From assembly GCF_016706325.1 (NCBI RefSeq), contig NZ_JADJJX010000003.1, positions 1-64,000 of the forward strand: a stretch of 64,000 nt of DNA, written 5' to 3'. Both the position numbers and the translations under genes were made by a program. This document shows positions 37,121 through 46,343 of the stretch, piece after piece (position 1 is the stretch's first letter; every line of letters begins with the position of its first letter). Under the pieces are notes generated by a model, which had not been told where the DNA came from, ran no database searches, and worked only from the letters and a program-made list of their open reading frames with translations. This DNA comes from Methanothrix sp. GTDB taxonomy: Archaea; Halobacteriota; Methanosarcinia; Methanotrichales; Methanotrichaceae.

Positions 37121-38712
37121 TAAGGATGAATCTACTTCTATTCAATGTCATCATATTGATATACCTTCTGATCACTCTTTATCTCGGCTATCGGGGATGG
37201 AAGGGTACTAAAGACACAGAGGGCTACCTTGTAGCAGGCAGGAAGGCCCATCCTTATATCATGGCCATGAGCTATGGCGCGACATTTATCAGCACCTCGG
37301 CCATAGTGGGATTTGGCGGAAATGCAGGGCTTTTCGGTATGGGTCTGCTCTGGCTTACATTCTTCAATATCTTTGTGGGAATATTCATAGCCTTTGTCTT
37401 CTACGGCAAAAGAACCAGAAGGATGGGGCATAACCTCAATGCCATGACCTTCCCTGAGCTGCTCGGGAGGAGATTCGACAGCAAATTCATCCAGTACTTC
37501 AGCGGCCTGGTGATCTTTCTTGGAATGCCCCTTTATGCCTCAGTGGTCCTGATAGGGGCAGCAAGATTCATGGAGACCACTCTGGCCATAGACTTCGATG
37601 TGGCATTGCTGATATACTCAGTTATAATCGCTGCTTATGTTGTCTGGGGAGGGCTTCGGGGGGTCATGTACACCGATGCCTTTCAGGGCACCATCATGTT
37701 CATCGGCATGGCCTTCCTCCTGTTGATGACCTACTCCCATCTGGGAGGAATAGCCATCTCCCACCAGTCCCTCACAGACATGGCCCATCTCGTTCCCGGC
37801 AATCTCGCTCAGATGGGGCATAAAGGCTGGACAGAGATGCCCATCTCCGGCAGCAGTTGGTGGTGGACGCTGGTCTCCACCATAGTCTTAGGGGTGGGAA
37901 TAGGAGTCCTGGCCATGCCACAGCTTGCTGTTCGGTTCATGACTGTCAAGTCCGGCCGGGAGCTTAACCGGGGGGTTCTGATTGGAGGGATATTCATCCT
38001 CTTTATGACCGGGGTCGCCTTCACAGTGGGGGCCCTCTCCAATGTCTTCTTCCTCCAGACCCAGGGCGATATAGCCATCAAGGTTGCCGGCGGGAATGCC
38101 GATAGCATAATACCCGTCTATATCAATGCGGCGATGCCGGAGTGGTTCGTCTATATCTTCATGCTCACCCTCCTGGCAGCAGCGATGTCCACCTCCAGCT
38201 CGCAGTTCCATACCCAGGGAAGTGCCATTGGCAGGGATGTATATGAGACGATAAGCCAGAAGAGAGGGGGCAGCTCCATCATGGTCACCAGGGCAGGCAT
38301 AATTCTGGCCATGGTGATCGCTGTCACACTCGGTTATGTCCTTCCAGACAATATAATCGCCCGGGGCACTGCAATCTTTTTCGGCCTGTGCGCATCTGCA
38401 TTCCTTCCCATGTATACCACTGCTCTGTACTGGAAGAGGGCCACTAAAGCAGGAGCTATCGCCGGCCTGTTGACAGGAACATTTGTAACCGTATTATGGT
38501 ATCTGTTCATCCACAAAGCAGAGGCAGTGCCACTGGGAATAAGCAAAATGCTCCTGGGCCGGGACCTGCTGGTGGCGGATATGCCCTGGCCAGTGGTGGA
38601 TCCGATTATGGTTGCCCTGCCACTGGCGGCACTTGTCACAGTTGTGGTGAGCCTGATCACAAAGAGAATGGACAGAGGACACCTGGAGGATTGTTTCCGG
38701 GGGCTGAAATAG
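37117..38712 (+). CDS. Sodium:solute symporter (SSS family), possibly for acetate
   Basis: A 531-residue protein with about 13 hydrophobic helices. SSS signatures include YLVAGRKAHPYIMAMSYGAT (TM1-2 loop), FISTSAIVGFGGNAGLFG, VVWGGLRGVMYTDAFQG and, in TM8, LLAAAMSTSSSQFHTQGSA where Ser/Thr bind sodium. The start is GTG at 37117 or ATG at 37126. ActP-type acetate permeases and proline, pantothenate carriers belong here. In an aceticlastic methanogen acetate is an attractive substrate, but it is an inference. It forms an operon with the small accessory gene. Confidence 0.85.
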   Translation: MIRMNLLLFNVIILIYLLITLYLGYRGWKGTKDTEGYLVAGRKAHPYIMAMSYGATFISTSAIVGFGGNAGLFGMGLLWLTFFNIFVGIFIAFVFYGKRTRRMGHNLNAMTFPELLGRRFDSKFIQYFSGLVIFLGMPLYASVVLIGAARFMETTLAIDFDVALLIYSVIIAAYVVWGGLRGVMYTDAFQGTIMFIGMAFLLLMTYSHLGGIAISHQSLTDMAHLVPGNLAQMGHKGWTEMPISGSSWWWTLVSTIVLGVGIGVLAMPQLAVRFMTVKSGRELNRGVLIGGIFILFMTGVAFTVGALSNVFFLQTQGDIAIKVAGGNADSIIPVYINAAMPEWFVYIFMLTLLAAAMSTSSSQFHTQGSAIGRDVYETISQKRGGSSIMVTRAGIILAMVIAVTLGYVLPDNIIARGTAIFFGLCASAFLPMYTTALYWKRATKAGAIAGLLTGTFVTVLWYLFIHKAEAVPLGISKMLLGRDLLVADMPWPVVDPIMVALPLAALVTVVVSLITKRMDRGHLEDCFRGLK

Positions 38713-38770
38713 GCAGGCTCTGGCCGTTCTCGCTCTCCACTCTTTCTCTTATTTTTCCTTTTTCGCCCGC

Positions 38771-39934
38771 CTAAACCAGGGCCTCTTCCAGCGGTCTTCT
38801 GGGGGTCGGCTCTCTGGTGCCATCCTTCAGGCAGAAGATATGGAGGATCAATCCATCTGCTGCTCTGTCCTCCCCGGTCTCCTCGCCCTCCCAGGCTTCC
38901 CCGGCCAGCAGGCCAGATGCCCTCGATTCTGTCTCCGTCCATTGCAGTGCCTGGCTCATCGGCTCCAGGCCAAGCCCATAGTGGCTGCTCAGTAAAGATA
39001 TGCGTTCCAGGAGCCTGCCTGCTCTGACCTGGGATTCTCGATCATACCTTTTGCTGGCGATGATTCCCAGAAAGAGGGAGTTGTCAATGATCTCGGTGTC
39101 CGCCTCTATCCGGTCGGGAACGCTGTCCAAGAAGGCCATCTTTGCCTGAGCAATCTTGGCCTGAACTCCTGTCGGCCCCATGCCTCCCCGCGAGAGCCAG
39201 TGGCCCAGCTCGCTCTTGAAGGTGATATTGGAGTATAGCGCCCTGTCGGCAACCTCAGTCAGGCTCAAGAGCCTCTCCTTGGTCTTGAGGTCGTCCAGAA
39301 GGATGATGCTGATGTCCGGGTCGGTGTTGAGGGCTCTGATGGCAGCTGCAATCTCTTCAGTGCGTCTACTGATGCTTTCTTGCTCAATGGGGCTCTCAGT
39401 TCTCTTCTGGCTGGCGTTCATCCCGTCCGGGGTGATGGCAGAGAAGAGGCGGGGGTCTGCTGATGGCATGGCGCCGGGCTGCAATGAGACTCTGGCCACG
39501 ATATCATTGGACTGAGAAGCATTCGATGCTGATGAGGCTGGTTTGGGGAAGTAGCTGATAGTGCTGCTGTAGCCGAAGTGGTCAGCAGCGATGATCAGAT
39601 TCTCAATAGCTCCGCCAATGCTGGAATACATCTCCCTCTTATTGCTGTCAGCAGCCTTAAGCCACCTGGATTCATCAGCAAGAATCATGATCTCATCAGA
39701 GGAGATATCGAACCTCCAGGGCTGGGTGTTGTAGATGGACGGGGCCAGTATAGCATAATTGAGCAGGAAGGCCATCCTCTCCTCTGAGCTGCCGTTTTGA
39801 GGAAAATCGCTCTCCTTGACGCCCCAGGGGGCAAGGGATTCATTCGGCTGCCATATAATCCCTGGCACCAGCATTCCCACAACTAAAAATAGGCTTATCA
39901 ATACAACTTTGCCAGCAGACGGTCCCATCTTCAT
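38771..39934 (-). CDS. Acg-type FMN-binding oxidoreductase (nitroreductase fold), membrane-anchored
   Basis: A 387-residue protein with an N-terminal hydrophobic segment (VVLISLFLVVGMLVPGII). The body shows the Acg/Rv2032 signature: NYAILAPSIYNTQPWRFDI, then DNSFGYSSTI-like helices and EMYSSIGGAIENLIIAAD. A second half has FKSELGHWLSRGGMGPTG. Acg-family proteins bind FMN in a nitroreductase fold but are often catalytically weak and may store FMN. The N-terminal anchor suggests an extracytoplasmic or membrane-bound location, which is unusual. Confidence 0.8.
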   Translation of the reverse strand: MKMGPSAGKVVLISLFLVVGMLVPGIIWQPNESLAPWGVKESDFPQNGSSEERMAFLLNYAILAPSIYNTQPWRFDISSDEIMILADESRWLKAADSNKREMYSSIGGAIENLIIAADHFGYSSTISYFPKPASSASNASQSNDIVARVSLQPGAMPSADPRLFSAITPDGMNASQKRTESPIEQESISRRTEEIAAAIRALNTDPDISIILLDDLKTKERLLSLTEVADRALYSNITFKSELGHWLSRGGMGPTGVQAKIAQAKMAFLDSVPDRIEADTEIIDNSLFLGIIASKRYDRESQVRAGRLLERISLLSSHYGLGLEPMSQALQWTETESRASGLLAGEAWEGEETGEDRAADGLILHIFCLKDGTREPTPRRPLEEALV

Positions 39935-40028
39935 GCCTCATCGAGCTTAATCTTAAAAAAGAGCATTTGGCGCCAGGGAAATATAACCTGCGGTAGGAGG
40001 GTATGCGATCGCAGACTACAATCGCATC

Positions 40029-40120
40029 GATATCTCATCGACATCCCATAGATATCTCATCGACATCCCATAGATATCTCATCGACATCCCATAGATATC
40101 TCATCGACATCCCTAGATAT
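40029..40120. repeat. 22 bp tandem repeat (ATATCTCATCGACATCCCATAG)
   Basis: Four copies of a 22-base unit (ATATCTCATCGACATCCCAT plus AG), the last shortened, in the spacer before the coiled-coil gene. Beyond the repeats the 230-base spacer holds nothing recognisable. Confidence 0.9.
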
Positions 40121-40167
40121 GTTCTCATAAGTTGCTTTCTGTGCCCCATATGGCCGATATTCCATCC

Positions 40168-40383
40168 TCATACTGTCTGGAGGGCATTGGGTATGCGCCG
40201 CTCGGCTGAAATCAGTTCTATGCTCTTATGCAGATCATATTCCAGCTCACAGCTCTCTATCACAGATATCTTTCGATCTATCTCCTCAGCCTCAGCCATG
40301 CACTGCTCCAGTTGCTTTAGCAGTGCTGATTTGCGTTTAAGCAGAGCAGCCTTTTGGCGCGAGAGATCTTCCAGCACAGGCAT
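40168..40383 (-). CDS. Small coiled-coil protein
   Basis: About 71 residues from the ATG at 40383 (MPVLEDLSRQKAALLKRKSA). A GGAGG sits nine bases before this ATG, which decides the start. Heptad-like leucines and alanines (LLKRKSALLKQLEQCMAEAE) predict a coiled coil or helical hairpin. No family recognised. Confidence 0.6.
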   Translation of the reverse strand: MPVLEDLSRQKAALLKRKSALLKQLEQCMAEAEEIDRKISVIESCELEYDLHKSIELISAERRIPNALQTV

Positions 40384-40479
40384 CTTAATCATCCTCCGTC
40401 TGACACATACATTCAAAATTTATCATTATTAATTATTATGTATAAGCATAAAAACATTTCGGTCCTGTACTGGATTTGC

Positions 40480-40646
40480 ATAGTCCAGGGTCATGCAGTC
40501 TCGGGTCATACAGTTCAGTATCGTGCAGTCTATGGTTATACAGTTCAGTATCGTGCAGCCTATGGTCATACAGTTCAGTATCGTGCAGTCAAGGCTCACG
40601 CAGTCCAGGATCATGCAGTCAAGGCTCATACATTTCAGAATCGTGA
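40480..40646. repeat. 30 bp tandem repeat (CATACAGTTCAGTATCGTGC...)
   Basis: A 30-base unit containing CATACAGTTCAGTATCGTGC repeats about five times with drift, so exactly two units fit each 60 bases. It occupies most of the spacer ahead of the LUD gene. Because 30 is a multiple of three, open frames run through it, but their 10-residue repeats look like artefacts. Confidence 0.9.
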
Positions 40647-40724
40647 ATGTGTAGCCTCTTTGTCTCAGAATAAAGGCCAAACTATATCTGAATTGGAGGA
40701 CTTATATCATATGAGGCTAAGGAG

Positions 40725-41396
40725 ATGGAACATCCCGACAAGTATAGTGCAGTTAACCTGCTGCCCGATCTCAATCTCGATACAGAGAAATGGAACCGGA
40801 TACCTGAGGAGCAGGCCATTGTATCAACTGTAAAGGCGATCGAGGGGCGAGGGATAGAGGTTATAAGATCGCAGGATGGCAGCCAGGCGCTGGCCAGGAT
40901 CAAGGAGCTGATTCCTCCCGGATCGGAGGTCATGAATGGCTCTTCGACCACCCTCATCGAGATAGGCTTCCAGGATCTCATGGATAGTGGCAAGCATGAA
41001 TGGAAAAATCTGAAGCAGGTGGTAACTTCAGAGAATGATGCTCACAAGAGGGCCAACCTCAGGCGCAAGACCGTCACCTCCGATTACTTCCTCTCGGGAG
41101 TGAATGCCATAGCCATGACCGGAGAGCTGGTAGCCTGTGATGCTAGCGGAAGCAGAGTTGGTGCCTGGCCTTATGGTGCAGGAAGGCTGCTGCTGGTGGC
41201 AGGGGTGAATAAGATCGTCCCCACCCTAGAGGATGCCCTGCGCCGCATAAAGGAGTTCACCTTTCCCCTGGAGGATGTTCGCTCTCACAATGTCTATGGG
41301 GTTGCCAGCATGATTGGAAAGTGCGTCATCCTTGCCAATGAGTCCCAGCCTGGCCGGGTGACGCTTCTCTTAATAGATGGAAGCTATGGATATTGA
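40725..41396 (+). CDS. LUD-domain protein
   Basis: A 223-residue LUD (lactate-utilisation LutB/LutC-like) protein, PF02589. It shows QAIVSTVKAIEGRGIEVI, SEVMNGSSTTLIEIGF, DYFLSGVNAIAMTGELVACD, then GRLLLVAGVNKIVPTLEDAL and the glycine-rich turn. Members alone in archaea have unknown roles, but the fold binds nucleotide or organic acids. It stands alone with a repeat array in front. Confidence 0.82.
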   Translation: MEHPDKYSAVNLLPDLNLDTEKWNRIPEEQAIVSTVKAIEGRGIEVIRSQDGSQALARIKELIPPGSEVMNGSSTTLIEIGFQDLMDSGKHEWKNLKQVVTSENDAHKRANLRRKTVTSDYFLSGVNAIAMTGELVACDASGSRVGAWPYGAGRLLLVAGVNKIVPTLEDALRRIKEFTFPLEDVRSHNVYGVASMIGKCVILANESQPGRVTLLLIDGSYGY

Positions 41397-41489
41397 TCCT
41401 CGAAAAAAAATGATGCCCAACCATCGGCCCTTCTTTAAATATAAAAGGCAAAAGCTGCTTCGCGGCACTCCGGCTCAGGATGAACAGGA

Positions 41490-41535
41490 ACGGCATATTG
41501 CAGAAGCGGCATATTGCAGAAGCAGCATATCGCTA
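41490..41535. repeat. 16 bp tandem repeat (CGGCATATTGCAGAAG)
   Basis: Two exact copies and one degenerate copy of CGGCATATTGCAGAAG lie in the spacer between LUD and GTPase genes. Confidence 0.8.
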
Positions 41536-41565
41536 CTGGCCAGGGGAATCATGCTGCTGCTGCTC

Positions 41566-42741
41566 TCACTTCGTCGAGACTATCTTTATCACATCCCCGT
41601 CCTTCAGCTCGTGCTTCTCCCCCAGGCGCATCTTGCTCCGGGCATCGATGGCGAACAGAAAGCTCTCCCCGATGTCCGAGTGCACCCGGTAGGCGAGATC
41701 GCGGGCGGTGCTCCCCCGCTTCATCAGGAAGGCATCGGGCAGTATCACCCCTTTCCTGTCGGTGAATTTATTCTCATCCTCCACAGGATAAAGAACGATA
41801 TAATCCAATAGATCGAATACCGCCCGGTTGATGCACTCCTGCACCCCGGTTCCGCCGTACTCCTTCATCAGAGCCCTGATCTTATCCAGGCCCGCCTTCT
41901 GTGCGGGATTGAGCTCTCCTTTGACCTGGAAATCAGGATCTCCAGGCCGGTAACTGATCAGGCCCGCCTTCTCTGCCATCCGCAAAGCGATCTCCGCTGC
42001 CCCGCTGACCGGTATCACCATCTCATCCTTCAGCGCCAGCAGCCTCTTCACGTTCTCGGGTGGAGCGAGATCGATCTTATTAGCGGCCAGGATCATGGGC
42101 TTGCTGTACTTTCGCAGCAGTGTGGCGAAGGCCTTCACATCCTCAGCATTCCAGCTTCCCAGATCCTTTTTCATCTCCGCCAGGGCGCGGCGAATGTGGC
42201 TGTCTGATACCCCCGCCCCCGCCATCTGCTCGATCAGGACCTGATCCGGTTTTCCTCCCAGGGCGCGGAAGTTCCTCATCAATTTCTCCCAGTTTCTGTT
42301 GAGGATGCCATTGAGCCACATGCCGATCTCGTGCTCCAAAAATCTCACATCGGATACGGGATCGTAGTTCCCCGTCCCCACAGGGTTTCCTTCGGCATCG
42401 GTGCCGCCGGAGGCATCCAGGACATGAATCACCGCCTCCGCCACCCGCAGGGCATCAAGGAACTCATTGCCCAGCCCCTTGCCCAGGTGAGCATCAGGCA
42501 CCAGGCCGGCAACATCGATCAGCTCAATGGCGATGAAGCGCACCCCGTCATTGCATCTACCGCAGCCCTTCTCAATGCCCAGGTCCCGGCAGGCACAGGG
42601 GACGCGAACATAGGAGACGCCGTGATTAGCATCGATGGTGGTGAACGGGTAGTTGGCGATATCCACCTCTACCAGGGTTGCAGCCTTGAAAAAGGTGGAT
42701 TTGCCAGAGTTCGGCTTTCCAGCCAGCCCGACAGAGAGCAT
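41566..42741 (-). CDS. Ygr210-type Obg-family GTPase with TGS domain (YchF-related)
   Basis: A 391-residue ribosome-associated GTPase. P-loop GLAGKPNSGKSTFF (residues 5-18), switch region GLVPDAHLGKGLGNEF (from about residue 83), ILAANKID-type NKxD, and at the C-terminus a TGS domain (GVILPDAFLMKRGSTARDLA ... ELKDGDVIKIVS). The insert with CACRDLG..KGCGRC, a possible metal knuckle, is typical of the archaeal/fungal Ygr210 branch rather than bacterial YchF. Confidence 0.88.
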   Translation of the reverse strand: MLSVGLAGKPNSGKSTFFKAATLVEVDIANYPFTTIDANHGVSYVRVPCACRDLGIEKGCGRCNDGVRFIAIELIDVAGLVPDAHLGKGLGNEFLDALRVAEAVIHVLDASGGTDAEGNPVGTGNYDPVSDVRFLEHEIGMWLNGILNRNWEKLMRNFRALGGKPDQVLIEQMAGAGVSDSHIRRALAEMKKDLGSWNAEDVKAFATLLRKYSKPMILAANKIDLAPPENVKRLLALKDEMVIPVSGAAEIALRMAEKAGLISYRPGDPDFQVKGELNPAQKAGLDKIRALMKEYGGTGVQECINRAVFDLLDYIVLYPVEDENKFTDRKGVILPDAFLMKRGSTARDLAYRVHSDIGESFLFAIDARSKMRLGEKHELKDGDVIKIVSTK

Positions 42742-42772
42742 ATCAGGTCAACTTTCCTTGCTCATCCGGCGT

Positions 42773-43864
42773 TCAGCGGCTGATGCCAGTGGCGTTCATC
42801 TCTGCTGACCTGCTCAGAAACCGGCTCTCCTTCTCCTTCGCCAGCCTGCTAGCCAGGGCCAGACCCTTCTCAGATACGCGCTTCTCCTGCAGAGCACCTG
42901 CCGCCAGGGCGCCGGTGTAGAGCCTCTCCCCCTTATCGGTGCGGAAAAGAACAGTCGACCAGCCTTCACTGGATCCCACGCTGCCCACGGATATGTCTGC
43001 CAGCTCGCTGGCAAAGTCAAAGCAGGGCCCGCATCCCTTGAAGGCATACTCCTCGGTCTCCTCCAGCTTCACCTCACTGATCTTGCCCTGCTTGTCGATC
43101 ACCCGGAGCATGCCCTTCTTGATCTCAAACCGGGCCACATCCCTGGGATCAAGGCCGAACCTGCCCTTCACCAGGCCATCCATGAGCAGATCATAGTCGA
43201 AGTTCTCATAGCAGAAGAGGCCGATGAGCAGGGCTATCTTATCCTGACCGAACTGGTAAGGCTCGTCGAGGAGCTGAACCTTTCTCAATCCCTGGATCTG
43301 ACAGGGGGTACCTACAAAGGCGATCTTCTCGCAGCCCATCTCCAGGGCCTCAGCCAGGGCATTGACGCTGTTGTTTATGGTATACTTGGTGCCAGCGGCG
43401 GACCTGATCTCCTCGGCGGTGGTGGCAACCCGGGCTGTTGTCCTCCATTCATCATCCTTGTCGGTCACAATGGCGCAGTCGATCATCCCCGACTCCAGCG
43501 CCCAGACGAGCAGGGCAGTGGCCACGCCACCGTCCTGTGCCAGACCCTCGCGGGAGATGGCCTGAGCAGAGACGGCTTTCCTGTATATGCCCAGCATCTC
43601 CTCCGGTCTCCTGGTCCTGCCGAATAACTTGGACTCCATGTAGCCCATATCCAGGAAGCTTCTGGGGCAGTAGGTGAAGCACAGGCCGCAATGGGGATCG
43701 TACATCACCAGCTCTGGCCTGTCCTCCACATGCTCAATCCTGGGACAGAGGGCCTCACAGGTGCCACAGCGACTGCATATATCCGATTTTATGACCTTAT
43801 ACTCCAGCTCCCCGAAACCATATTCCAGGTAAGTGGGCTCTGCAATCTTCTCCTTAGCAGCCAT
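42773..43864 (-). CDS. FrhB/FpoF-family F420-binding iron-sulfur flavoprotein
   Basis: About 363 residues. Start ATG 43864 (MAAKEK) follows GGAG with 9-base spacing; TTG 43879 is also open. Two N-terminal 4Fe-4S motifs: CSRCGTCEALCP and CGLCFTYCP. Then the FrhB F420/FAD domain: GLAQDGGVATALLVWAL, then AFVGTPCQIQGLRK, ALLIGLFCYENFDY, CGPCFDF. This family oxidises or reduces F420. Similar subunits include FpoF and FrhB. A paralogous FrhB part lies at 46.3-47.0 kb, so the window has two. Partner unknown. Confidence 0.85.
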   Translation of the reverse strand: MAAKEKIAEPTYLEYGFGELEYKVIKSDICSRCGTCEALCPRIEHVEDRPELVMYDPHCGLCFTYCPRSFLDMGYMESKLFGRTRRPEEMLGIYRKAVSAQAISREGLAQDGGVATALLVWALESGMIDCAIVTDKDDEWRTTARVATTAEEIRSAAGTKYTINNSVNALAEALEMGCEKIAFVGTPCQIQGLRKVQLLDEPYQFGQDKIALLIGLFCYENFDYDLLMDGLVKGRFGLDPRDVARFEIKKGMLRVIDKQGKISEVKLEETEEYAFKGCGPCFDFASELADISVGSVGSSEGWSTVLFRTDKGERLYTGALAAGALQEKRVSEKGLALASRLAKEKESRFLSRSAEMNATGISR

Positions 43865-43907
43865 GATCATGATCTCCAAAAGTTAGGTGCGTGAATAACC
43901 TCCCGAC

Positions 43908-43920
43908 CTAAAGCTTTTAT
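43908..43920 (+). promoter_or_regulatory. Candidate TATA box for mfnF
   Basis: AAAGCTTTTATGG lies about 25-37 bases before the mfnF start codon at 43945, the usual distance for a nearly leaderless archaeal transcript. Confidence 0.4.
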
Positions 43921-43944
43921 GGTTCGAATGAGCTCTGCTCGCAG

Positions 43945-44955
43945 ATGATCCTGGGACTGGATATCGGCGGAGCGAACACCAAGGCGGCGAGTGCTGACGG
44001 CAAATACGCCCAGAGCGTCTATCTTCCCCTCTGGAGGAGGTCGCCCCTGGAGAAGATTTTGAAGAGGATCAATGCAGAGCAGAAGCCGCAGGCTGTGGCG
44101 GTGGTCATCACCGGAGAGCTGGCGGACTGCTTCTCCTCCAAGAGGGAGGGGCTGGAGAGCATCATGGCCACAGTCCGCCGGGCCTTCTCCTCACCGGCAT
44201 CCTCCTGCCCGGTCTATTTCTGGGGCTATAGCGGGTTTAGGGGAAGAGATATAGAAGAGCCGACCGATCAGGCCGATATCCTGGATGTCGCTGCCGCCAA
44301 CTGGTCAGCATCGGCAGAGCTTCTGGCGCGCGAGCTGGGCGACTGCCTCTTTGTGGATATGGGCAGCACCACCACCGACCTGATCCCCATTGTAGCCAGG
44401 CCCCTGGCGGCAAAGACCGATTTTCTCCGCCTTTCCCGGGGAGAGCTGGTCTATATGGGGCTCTTGCGCACCAATCTCAATTCCATCCTCCCCCTGGCCA
44501 GGATCAGAGGGCAGCAGGTGCCTGTAGCCCCGGAGCTTTTCGCCATAATCGCCGATGCTCATCTCGCTTCAGGGCATATAGATCCGGATCGGTACACCTG
44601 CGACACCCCGGATGGGACGGATGTGAGCCGCATCTCATCCCTGCGCCGGCTGGCGCGCTCGGTCTGTGCCGATCTGGAGGAGATCGGAGAGAGGGGAGCC
44701 CTGGCCATAGCAGAGCAGGCCTGCATAGAGCAGAAGAACAGGCTCATAGCAGCCATTGAGAGGCAGGCAGAGCTGCACCGCCTGGAAAGGGTAGCAGCAG
44801 CGGGGATAGGTGAGGAGTTGATCGCCGAGGCGGCAACGAGACTGGGGCTGGACTGCATCCCCCTCTCAGAATTGTATGGCAGCAGGATCTCGGATCTCTT
44901 TCCCGCTTATGCTGCAGCGAGGCTGCTGGAGACGGATCCGGTCTATCTTCAATGA
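43945..44955 (+). CDS. mfnF: Methanofuran biosynthesis protein MfnF
   Basis: A 336-residue protein of the ASKHA/hydantoinase-like family. Start MILGLDIGGANTKAASADG, a phosphate-1-type loop; CLFVDMGSTTTDLIPIV is the second phosphate loop; YMGLLRTNLNSILPL follows. MfnF couples the furanyl moiety with the tyramine-glutamate part of methanofuran. The family also holds other H4MPT-related proteins (the dihydrohydroxymethylpterin/hydantoinase group), so the exact step is by family resemblance. A second methanofuran gene, mfnE, is at 63.3 kb. Confidence 0.8.
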   Translation: MILGLDIGGANTKAASADGKYAQSVYLPLWRRSPLEKILKRINAEQKPQAVAVVITGELADCFSSKREGLESIMATVRRAFSSPASSCPVYFWGYSGFRGRDIEEPTDQADILDVAAANWSASAELLARELGDCLFVDMGSTTTDLIPIVARPLAAKTDFLRLSRGELVYMGLLRTNLNSILPLARIRGQQVPVAPELFAIIADAHLASGHIDPDRYTCDTPDGTDVSRISSLRRLARSVCADLEEIGERGALAIAEQACIEQKNRLIAAIERQAELHRLERVAAAGIGEELIAEAATRLGLDCIPLSELYGSRISDLFPAYAAARLLETDPVYLQ

Positions 44956-45031
44956 TGTTCCGTTCCGCCTCGACCCCCCCCGACCATTAACTAGTTATAA
45001 AAATGCAGTGATCAGCCTTCAGGGATTGAAA

Positions 45032-45466
45032 ATGCCGAAGATAGCGATAATCTATGCCAGCCAGTCTGGAAAGACAAAGAAGATGGCAGAGGCGATTGCC
45101 AGTGGGGCGAAGAGCGTTGCGGGCGTCGATGTAGTGGCAAAGCCCGTCTTCCAGGCAAAGGCCGATGATGTCCAGGATGCCGATGCTGTCATACTGGGCG
45201 GCTCGACCTATAACAGCAAGCTCATCAGGACCATGGATCCATTCCTGGCCCAACTGGAGAAGCTCGACCTGAAGGGCAAGGTGGGAGTGGCCTTCGGCTC
45301 GTATGGGTGGAGCGGAGAGGGGGTGCCCATCCTCATCGACCGGATGAAATCATTTGGCATGTCGGTGATCGAGCCTGGGACGACAGCAGTGCAGCTTCCC
45401 AGCAAAGAGGATCTGGAGAGGTGCACGGAGCTGGGAAAGACGGTAGCCAATGGCCTGCTGAACTGA
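45032..45466 (+). CDS. Flavodoxin
   Basis: A 144-residue FMN electron carrier from ATG at 45032. P-loop-like FMN-phosphate site AIIYASQSGKTKKMAEAI, then ADAVILGGSTYNSK and VGVAFGSYGWSGEGV, which bind the flavin ring. Domain length and motif spacing are those of FprA-type C-terminal flavodoxin folds. An AGTTATAAAAATG at about 44993 may be its TATA box. No partner shown. Confidence 0.85.
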   Translation: MPKIAIIYASQSGKTKKMAEAIASGAKSVAGVDVVAKPVFQAKADDVQDADAVILGGSTYNSKLIRTMDPFLAQLEKLDLKGKVGVAFGSYGWSGEGVPILIDRMKSFGMSVIEPGTTAVQLPSKEDLERCTELGKTVANGLLN

Positions 45467-45675
45467 ATGGTTCCTCCATCCAGAGCAGCCCTTGGCGATG
45501 TCATTCCCATATCGTCTTTCCTGGCCATAACGGCCCCCCCTCCTCGCATGTCCGCACCACGGTTTTATCTTTTTTAGATGCACGCATGCGCCTTAAATAC
45601 AGGTTGCCCCTCCAATCGAGATGAGAATACTTCGACGGCCAGGCTGCCACCAGAAGAGCCGGCATCCGTAAGGCC

Positions 45676-45801
45676 GGCGGGAACGGGACTGGCGGAATGA
45701 GGCTGATGGGAACAAGGCTGGAGAGAACGGGGCCGACGGGAACGGGACTGATGGGAACGAGGCTGATGGGAACTGGGCTGACGGGAACGAGGCTGACGGG
45801 A
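45676..45801 (+). repeat. 15 bp tandem repeat running in frame into the next gene
   Basis: About eight copies of a 15-base unit such as ACGGGAACGAGGCTG or ATGGGAACGAGGCTG. In the frame of the next gene they spell M/T-G-T-R/G-L, and several units carry ATG. They end exactly at the ATG at 45802. Confidence 0.85.
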
Positions 45802-46266
45802 ATGAGGCTCGCATTCAAGGGAGCCGCCCTCCTCTTTCTGCTGGTCAGCCTTACAGCTTGGGGCATGCCTGCCTCATTCTATCAGGCACTGGCCAGGATG
45901 GACACCTCATCTTACCTTTGCGTCAAGAACTATGATGCCGGGGCCAGTGTCACTGAATCGTACACGAACTTCGATCATCTGGAGAAGGAGACGGAGATCA
46001 CCAGCCAGTCCTTTCATCCCTCAAATAGCAGTAATGATAGCAGCAGAGGTTATGCGACCCTCGATGCCTCGATAAGCTCCGCATTTACCGGCAGGGCTCA
46101 CATTGCCTGGCAGTCCAGAGAGGTAAACCCCGGCCTCTACGGACGTCATGTGGCGTATGGATTGATGCAGGAGGATCTGATTGGCACCTGGAGCATGGAG
46201 AGGCTCATCCATCTGAGCAGCAACAATTCCCGTTTCACCCGGCAGGATTGGCTTGCTTGCAGCTAA
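45802..46266 (+). CDS. Secreted protein of unknown function
   Basis: About 154 residues from the ATG at 45802 (MRLAFKGAALLFLLVSLTAW), which begins a signal peptide cleaved near GMPA. An in-frame longer start at 45697 adds the repeat-encoded MGTRL units and would hide the signal peptide; I prefer the shorter form. The mature part is polar with aromatic residues (AHIAWQSREVNPGLYGRHVA, WSMERLIHL) and no known domain. Confidence 0.6.
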   Translation: MRLAFKGAALLFLLVSLTAWGMPASFYQALARMDTSSYLCVKNYDAGASVTESYTNFDHLEKETEITSQSFHPSNSSNDSSRGYATLDASISSAFTGRAHIAWQSREVNPGLYGRHVAYGLMQEDLIGTWSMERLIHLSSNNSRFTRQDWLACS

Positions 46267-46343
46267 TTTCTGGTTCTCAGCCCTTTTCTGCGGATAAAAC
46301 GGGGAATATTCAATTGAGCAATTGAGAAATGGAAATGGTGGCC

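Noticed and set aside
40354..40833. Protein with 10-residue HTVQYRAVYG-like repeats
   Set aside because: It is translated from the 30-bp intergenic repeat and overlaps the LUD gene; no ribosome site or family.
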